Source of the DNA: JAWKWH01 sp040830725 | Lineage (GTDB): Bacteria > Pseudomonadota > Alphaproteobacteria > Rhizobiales > Rhizobiaceae | Direction of reading: 5' to 3' | Length of the DNA: 64,000 nt | Assembly (NCBI GenBank): GCA_040830725.1 | Contig: JBFOMG010000032.1 | Coordinates: 1-64,000 of the forward strand | Shown: piece by piece, positions 60,641 to 64,000 of the stretch | Layout: each line of letters starts with the position of its first letter | Numbering within the stretch: position 1 is the first letter of the stretch | Made by a program: the position numbers and the translations under genes | Notes under the pieces: generated by a model | What the model saw: only the letters and a program-made list of their open reading frames with translations | Told to the model about the DNA's origin: nothing | The model's database searches: none

Positions 60641-61264
60641 TCACAAATCAATCGTCTGAAGAATATCCAGACAGATGAAGCGGGTGCTGCCGATTTGGCG
60701 GTCGAACGGCAGGTGCCAGTGGCCGAAAATCCAGATCTGCGGCTTGTGGAGCGCCAACATGGCTTCAAACGATTTCCGGGTTCGGGTGACCGCGACGGGC
60801 TTGCCGATGTCGTGAGCGGCGAGGATCTCGGCCCCGATCGAAACCGGGCAATCATGGGTAACCATCAGACGGGGTTTGGCATCGAGGTATTTCTCGTGGA
60901 CGGCTGCGAATTCCGCCTCGGACAATTCCTCGTCGGGCCACCAGTTGACCCCCTCGATGCGATTTTGCCGGCGGGCGGTTTCGGCGCCGCCGCAATAGAA
61001 CACATCGCCATCGACTGTGCCGTCGGCGATCCATAATTCACTTTGCCTGCACATTGCCGGATCGTCCTGATTGCCGCGAATGAAGCGGTGGCTGCCGGCG
61101 CGTTTCATGACGTCAAAGGGTGGATCGGGACGCATCACCACGCCATCGGCGCCAACCGTGCCATAACCGAGCCCCAGATCGCCGATCTGCACCGACTGGC
61201 CGGTCTCGCCGATCAGTTGCTCATAGCGGGCAAAATCGCCATGGACGTCACCGATAAACCGCAT
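60641..61264 (-). CDS. calcineurin-like metallophosphoesterase
   Basis: A 207-residue phosphoesterase with the metal motifs GDVHGDFARY (start), QIGDLGLGYG, the RGNQDD motif, HDCP near the middle and GHWH close to the end. It hydrolyses a phosphomonoester or diester with two metals; the closest named enzymes are diadenosine tetraphosphatases and small protein phosphatases. The substrate is not known. It is divergent from the MazG-like gene by 77 bp. Confidence 0.88.
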   Translation of the reverse strand: MRFIGDVHGDFARYEQLIGETGQSVQIGDLGLGYGTVGADGVVMRPDPPFDVMKRAGSHRFIRGNQDDPAMCRQSELWIADGTVDGDVFYCGGAETARRQNRIEGVNWWPDEELSEAEFAAVHEKYLDAKPRLMVTHDCPVSIGAEILAAHDIGKPVAVTRTRKSFEAMLALHKPQIWIFGHWHLPFDRQIGSTRFICLDILQTIDL

Positions 61265-61341
61265 GTGCCGCTCCCTTCAAGGATCTTGCCGCATGCACCG
61301 GCAATTGACGGCTGGCTGTATTGCGGTCAAAAGGCGGGCCC

Positions 61342-61719
61342 ATGACCACGCCGGAAAACCGCCCTGCCCTCGAGACGCTGACCGAACGCCTGATCGCCTT
61401 TCGCGATGCGCGTGACTGGCGGCAGTTCCATTCGCTGAAGGAACTGATCGTCTCGCTCAATCTGGAGGCGTCCGAACTTCTGGAACTGACGCAGTGGAAG
61501 AGCAGCGAAGCGGTCGAGCAGATGGCGAATTCGGCTGACAACAAACGGCGGCTTGAAGAGGAGTGTGCCGACATCTTGCTCTATCTCCTGCTGGTCGCCG
61601 AACGCGCGGACATCGATCTGGTGGAAGCGGCGGAAGAAAAAATCGCCCTCAACGAACAAAAATATCCGGTTGAAAAGGCGCGTGGCAACGCGACCAAATA
61701 TTCAGATTTTGGCGACTGA
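61342..61719 (+). CDS. MazG-like nucleotide pyrophosphohydrolase (RS21-C6/dCTPase type)
   Basis: A 125-residue protein started at ATG 61342. The all-alpha NTP pyrophosphohydrolase motif E-x2-E...E-x2-D is present as NLEASELLELTQWKSS and EEECADILLYLLLVAER. It removes pyrophosphate from a nucleoside triphosphate, often dCTP or a damaged nucleotide. The size fits the small RS21-C6-like group, as opposed to full MazG. It is convergent with the sulfate adenylyltransferase gene, nine bases apart. Confidence 0.9.
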   Translation: MTTPENRPALETLTERLIAFRDARDWRQFHSLKELIVSLNLEASELLELTQWKSSEAVEQMANSADNKRRLEEECADILLYLLLVAERADIDLVEAAEEKIALNEQKYPVEKARGNATKYSDFGD

Positions 61720-61728
61720 GCACCAGGT

Positions 61729-62910
61729 TCATCCTCCCGGCTTCTGGCCCGCATAATAGGCCTGGAGGATTTCGACCACTTCCGGGCGGCTGAACTCCGG
61801 CGGGATCGGGTCGCCGCGCTCGAGCATGGCGCGCTGGTCGGTGCCGGAAATCGAAATACGGTGCACGGGATCATGCGGGCAGGTCTTGGCCGTCGCCATG
61901 CCGTAACACTTGTTGCAGTAGAAGGTGATATCGATTTTCAGCGGCCTGGTTTGCAGCGCGCCGTCCCACAGCTGATCGAAAATGTTCTGCGCATCGTAGG
62001 GGCCGTAATAATCGCCGACACCGGCATGGTCGCGACCGACGATCAGGTGCGAGCAGCCGAAATTCTGCCGGATCAGTGCGTGCAGCAGCGCTTCGCGCGG
62101 TCCGCCGTACCGCATCTCGATCGGATAGCCGGCCTGGATGACGGTGTCCTTGACGAAATAATTGTCGATCATCGCCTGGATGGCTTTGGTCCTTGTCTCG
62201 GCGGGAATGTCGCCCGGTTTGAGCTTGCCGAGAACCTGATGGATGAAAACGCCGTCGGTGACCTCAACTGCGATTTTCGCCAGATGCTCGTGGCTGCGAT
62301 GCATAGGATTTCGGGTCTGGAAGGCGGCGACCTGCGACCAGCCTTTTTCTTCGAATATCGCCCGCGACTGGCTGGGGTGCAGATAGAGGTCGGGATATTG
62401 TTCGGGGTAGAAGCTTTCGGAAATGACGGTGACCGGACCGGCCAGATTTACTGCAGCCTGGTCGACCACTTTCTGCACACCCGGGTGCGCCGGGTCGGCG
62501 GTGAGATAGACATGCCGGCACTCAAACGATTTGTCGATTTCGTACTTCTCCGCGACGTTCAGAATTCCCAGAACCTCGCCGGATTCGGCATCGCTGAGCG
62601 CAACCTCCTCTCCCGGCGCGATGCTTGCTGCCAGATCTTCAGCACAGGAAAGCGTGATCGGTATCGGCCAGAAGGTCCCGTCCGCCAGACGCATGTCGCG
62701 GCAAACACTCTGCCAATCGTCATGGCCCATGAAGCCGTCGAGCGGCGTGTAGGCGCCCATGCCGAGCATCAGCAGGTCGGAGACTTCGCGGCTTTGCATC
62801 GGAACAATCGTCAATTCCGAGGCTCTGGCCAGTTCGGCAGCGCGCTGCCCGTCCGGCGCAAGCCGGATATTCAGTTCATCAGCGCCATGCGGTGTCACCA
62901 GGTTCGACAT
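61729..62910 (-). CDS. sat: sulfate adenylyltransferase (ATP sulfurylase), dissimilatory type
   Basis: A 393-residue ATP sulfurylase of the monomeric/homo-oligomeric Sat type, not CysDN. Motifs: AFQTRNPMHRSHEH (ATP site QTRNP-x-HR-x-HE), GREALLHALIRQNFGCSHLIVGRDHAGVG-type region, and a C-x2-C...C zinc element in YCNKCYGMATAKTCPHD, which is found in Sat of sulfur-oxidising and sulfate-reducing microbes. In sulfur oxidisers it runs backward, making ATP and sulfate from APS. ATG 62910 is preferred to ATG 62973 for length. It faces the aprM-like gene divergently. Confidence 0.93.
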   Translation of the reverse strand: MSNLVTPHGADELNIRLAPDGQRAAELARASELTIVPMQSREVSDLLMLGMGAYTPLDGFMGHDDWQSVCRDMRLADGTFWPIPITLSCAEDLAASIAPGEEVALSDAESGEVLGILNVAEKYEIDKSFECRHVYLTADPAHPGVQKVVDQAAVNLAGPVTVISESFYPEQYPDLYLHPSQSRAIFEEKGWSQVAAFQTRNPMHRSHEHLAKIAVEVTDGVFIHQVLGKLKPGDIPAETRTKAIQAMIDNYFVKDTVIQAGYPIEMRYGGPREALLHALIRQNFGCSHLIVGRDHAGVGDYYGPYDAQNIFDQLWDGALQTRPLKIDITFYCNKCYGMATAKTCPHDPVHRISISGTDQRAMLERGDPIPPEFSRPEVVEILQAYYAGQKPGG

Positions 62911-63085
62911 CAGATAGTCCCATTTTTTGATCGTTTGCCGGCATATACGCAGTTGTTTGCCTGCCATGTTCATTTTTTTGTTGGTCCAGCCCCGTTGGGA
63001 GCTTGCTTTCGCACATTAGCTGGCCGAAGAATATTTTTTCATTAAATGCCGCAAAAAGGGAATACCGGCGAGGCGCGTGGCGCAA

Positions 63086-63108
63086 TTCGGAGAAATTGAA
63101 ACTCCGAA
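63086..63108. promoter_or_regulatory. 7-bp inverted repeat between sat and aprM
   Basis: TTCGGAG, nine bases, CTCCGAA. It lies in the 315-bp divergent region and could be an operator or transcript hairpin for the sulfur-oxidation genes. Confidence 0.35.
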
Positions 63109-63225
63109 AAGATCACCATCCGAATCCGGTTGGAATGATCACGCGATTGCGATTTTTGTCTCCCTGCCAAACCCAGGCGGCCAGGCCGAACCGCGACAAG
63201 ACGGTTGAAAAAGGAGAGTGTTTGA

Positions 63226-64000
63226 ATGCTGGTTTCGAACCCATTCGCAGAACTTTCGGCGACAATATCACCCGGCATCATGCAGGCCTATGTTTGGCTG
63301 ATGATCCTGTTTGTTGTCGGCGGCACGCTGTTTGACATTGTGCACAAGCAGAGTGCGAAATACTTTTTTGCCAGCTGGCGCGATGCACAGGAAAATGGCG
63401 ACCGGAAAGTCGAGGGTGGCGAAGTCGCTTCCCTGGCCGTCAAGACGCTCGCAGTCGACGTCGCCACTTCGGCGGAATTCTGCAATCCGCACCGCCGCAT
63501 CGCCCATTTGCTGACGATGTACGGCTTCATCGCCTATGTGGTTTCCAGCGCGGTGATGGTGTTGGGTTATCCGACGGCGGCGGATGCGACCCCGGTGATC
63601 TGGTCGCTGTTGTGGACGCTGGGTGCCCTGGCGGTCTGTGTTGGCGGCTACTGGTTCTGGTTTTTCATTCGCGCCGATGTCAGCGCCGAAGGGCAATCGC
63701 CGTTCAGGCTCATGAAAGCGGACCTGTTTGTCCTGTCGCTGCTCGGCAGCGCGACCTTCGGGCTCTTGTGGGCATGGGTGCAAAGCGCCGGTGGCGGCGG
63801 TTTCTGGTCGGCGGTGTTTCTGCTGCTCTATCTGATCGCGACCACTGTGCTGTTCGGATCGGTGCCATGGTCGAAGTTTTCGCACATGTTCTTCAAGCCG
63901 GCGGCCGCGCTGGAAAAGAGACTGTCCAAGGCCAATGGCTCGGCCAACAACCTGCCGACCCTGACGCGTGACGATCCCGAGCAACAGAAAAGACATTCCA
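63226..64000 (+). CDS. aprM: probable adenylylsulfate reductase membrane anchor AprM (cut by window end)
   Basis: The frame starts at ATG 63226 (AAGGAGAG seven bases upstream) and runs open to the end of the window, 258 residues, so the stop is outside. It is a membrane protein: a first helix near residues 22-36 (VWLMILFVVGGTLFD), then IVHKQSAKYFFASW, the soluble loop EFCNPHRRIAHLLTMYGFIAYVV that leads into helix 2, then three more helices. The HK-x-SAKYFF and SAEFCNPHRRI motifs, as I recall, mark AprM, which hands electrons from APS reductase AprBA to the quinone pool. AprB and AprA are expected next. Confidence 0.7.
   Translation, partial: MLVSNPFAELSATISPGIMQAYVWLMILFVVGGTLFDIVHKQSAKYFFASWRDAQENGDRKVEGGEVASLAVKTLAVDVATSAEFCNPHRRIAHLLTMYGFIAYVVSSAVMVLGYPTAADATPVIWSLLWTLGALAVCVGGYWFWFFIRADVSAEGQSPFRLMKADLFVLSLLGSATFGLLWAWVQSAGGGGFWSAVFLLLYLIATTVLFGSVPWSKFSHMFFKPAAALEKRLSKANGSANNLPTLTRDDPEQQKRHS

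Noticed and set aside
1..64000. CRISPR array, phage or complete IS
   Set aside because: No regularly spaced direct repeats, transposase genes or phage modules were seen; the only recombinase is solitary.

Overview
The window looks like chromosomal DNA of an alphaproteobacterium, most likely a marine or plant-associated member of the Hyphomicrobiales (Rhizobiales). The evidence is the pair of Brucella Omp2/RopA-type porins, the rhizobial style of palindromic intergenic repeats, the family make-up (MgtE, SmpB, DapA, YgfZ, TRAP transporter, GcvA-like LysR, ECF sigma/anti-sigma) and the moderately high GC content with overlapping ATGA/TAATG operon junctions. No rRNA, tRNA, CRISPR array or complete insertion sequence was found. 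Start codons were chosen from Shine-Dalgarno spacing and family length.

Layout. 0-13.7 kb: mostly small orphan or poorly known genes (Sel1-repeat protein, ankyrin protein, DUF2199, small secreted and membrane proteins), a frameshifted SEC-C gene, a DUF1624 acyltransferase-like/ICMT-like membrane pair, a LiuR-like MerR regulator with a perfect 20-bp palindrome upstream, and the MgtE magnesium transporter. 13.9-14.8 kb: a mosaic of repeats, two RIME-like palindromic elements around a 394-bp element whose inverted partner lies 41 kb away at 55.6-56.0 kb. 14.8-26.9 kb: a catabolic island with a TRAP transporter (dctPQM order), a MarR regulator and, divergently, a tightly packed operon: Rieske-oxygenase reductase, oxygenase alpha and beta subunits, acyl-CoA ligase, thiolase-like protein, a fusion of a DUF35 zinc-ribbon/OB protein to a catalytically degraded SDR, a cyclase/isatin-hydrolase-type metal hydrolase, and an intact SDR. 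26.9-28.7 kb: a dehydrogenase with a SAF domain and a SnoaL-like protein. 28.7-41.5 kb: mainly housekeeping genes (dihydroorotase-like, YgfZ, HD hydrolase, ECF sigma/anti-sigma, MFS, ABM, MAPEG, YCII, SmpB, DapA, lytic transglycosylase, alpha/beta hydrolase). 41.5-44.7 kb: two porins head to head with near-identical 5' ends. 44.9-50.6 kb: a tyrosine recombinase, a HisC-like aminotransferase, a 3-hydroxyisobutyrate-dehydrogenase-family enzyme, and a PhyH oxygenase/HD oxygenase pair (PhnY/PhnZ or TmpA/TmpB architecture) divergent from a LysR regulator. 50.7-55.6 kb: TetR, isovaleryl-CoA dehydrogenase and methylcrotonyl-CoA carboxylase beta subunit (leucine degradation), interrupted by a PcfJ-like gene on the opposite strand. 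56.7-61.7 kb: an orphan ABC substrate-binding protein, an arginine-deiminase-superfamily enzyme, a metallophosphoesterase and a MazG-like pyrophosphohydrolase. 61.7-64 kb: dissimilatory-type sulfate adenylyltransferase, divergent from a probable AprM membrane anchor cut by the window end, so sulfite oxidation through APS is probably encoded here.

The most interesting system is the 17.8-26.9 kb island. My reading is oxygenation of an aromatic or indolic acid, CoA activation, C-C cleavage by a thiolase-like/DUF35 complex, then hydrolysis of a cyclic amide product. This would fit breakdown of indole-3-acetate through dioxindole-acetyl-CoA and isatin, but the substrate is inferred, not shown. The DUF35-pseudoSDR fusion beside a thiolase-like gene and an active SDR also recalls the BbsABCD set of anaerobic toluene degradation. 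Second is the PhyH/HD pair, a probable two-oxygenase C-P cleavage module whose HD partner seems to lack the usual PhnZ Tyr/Glu arrangement.
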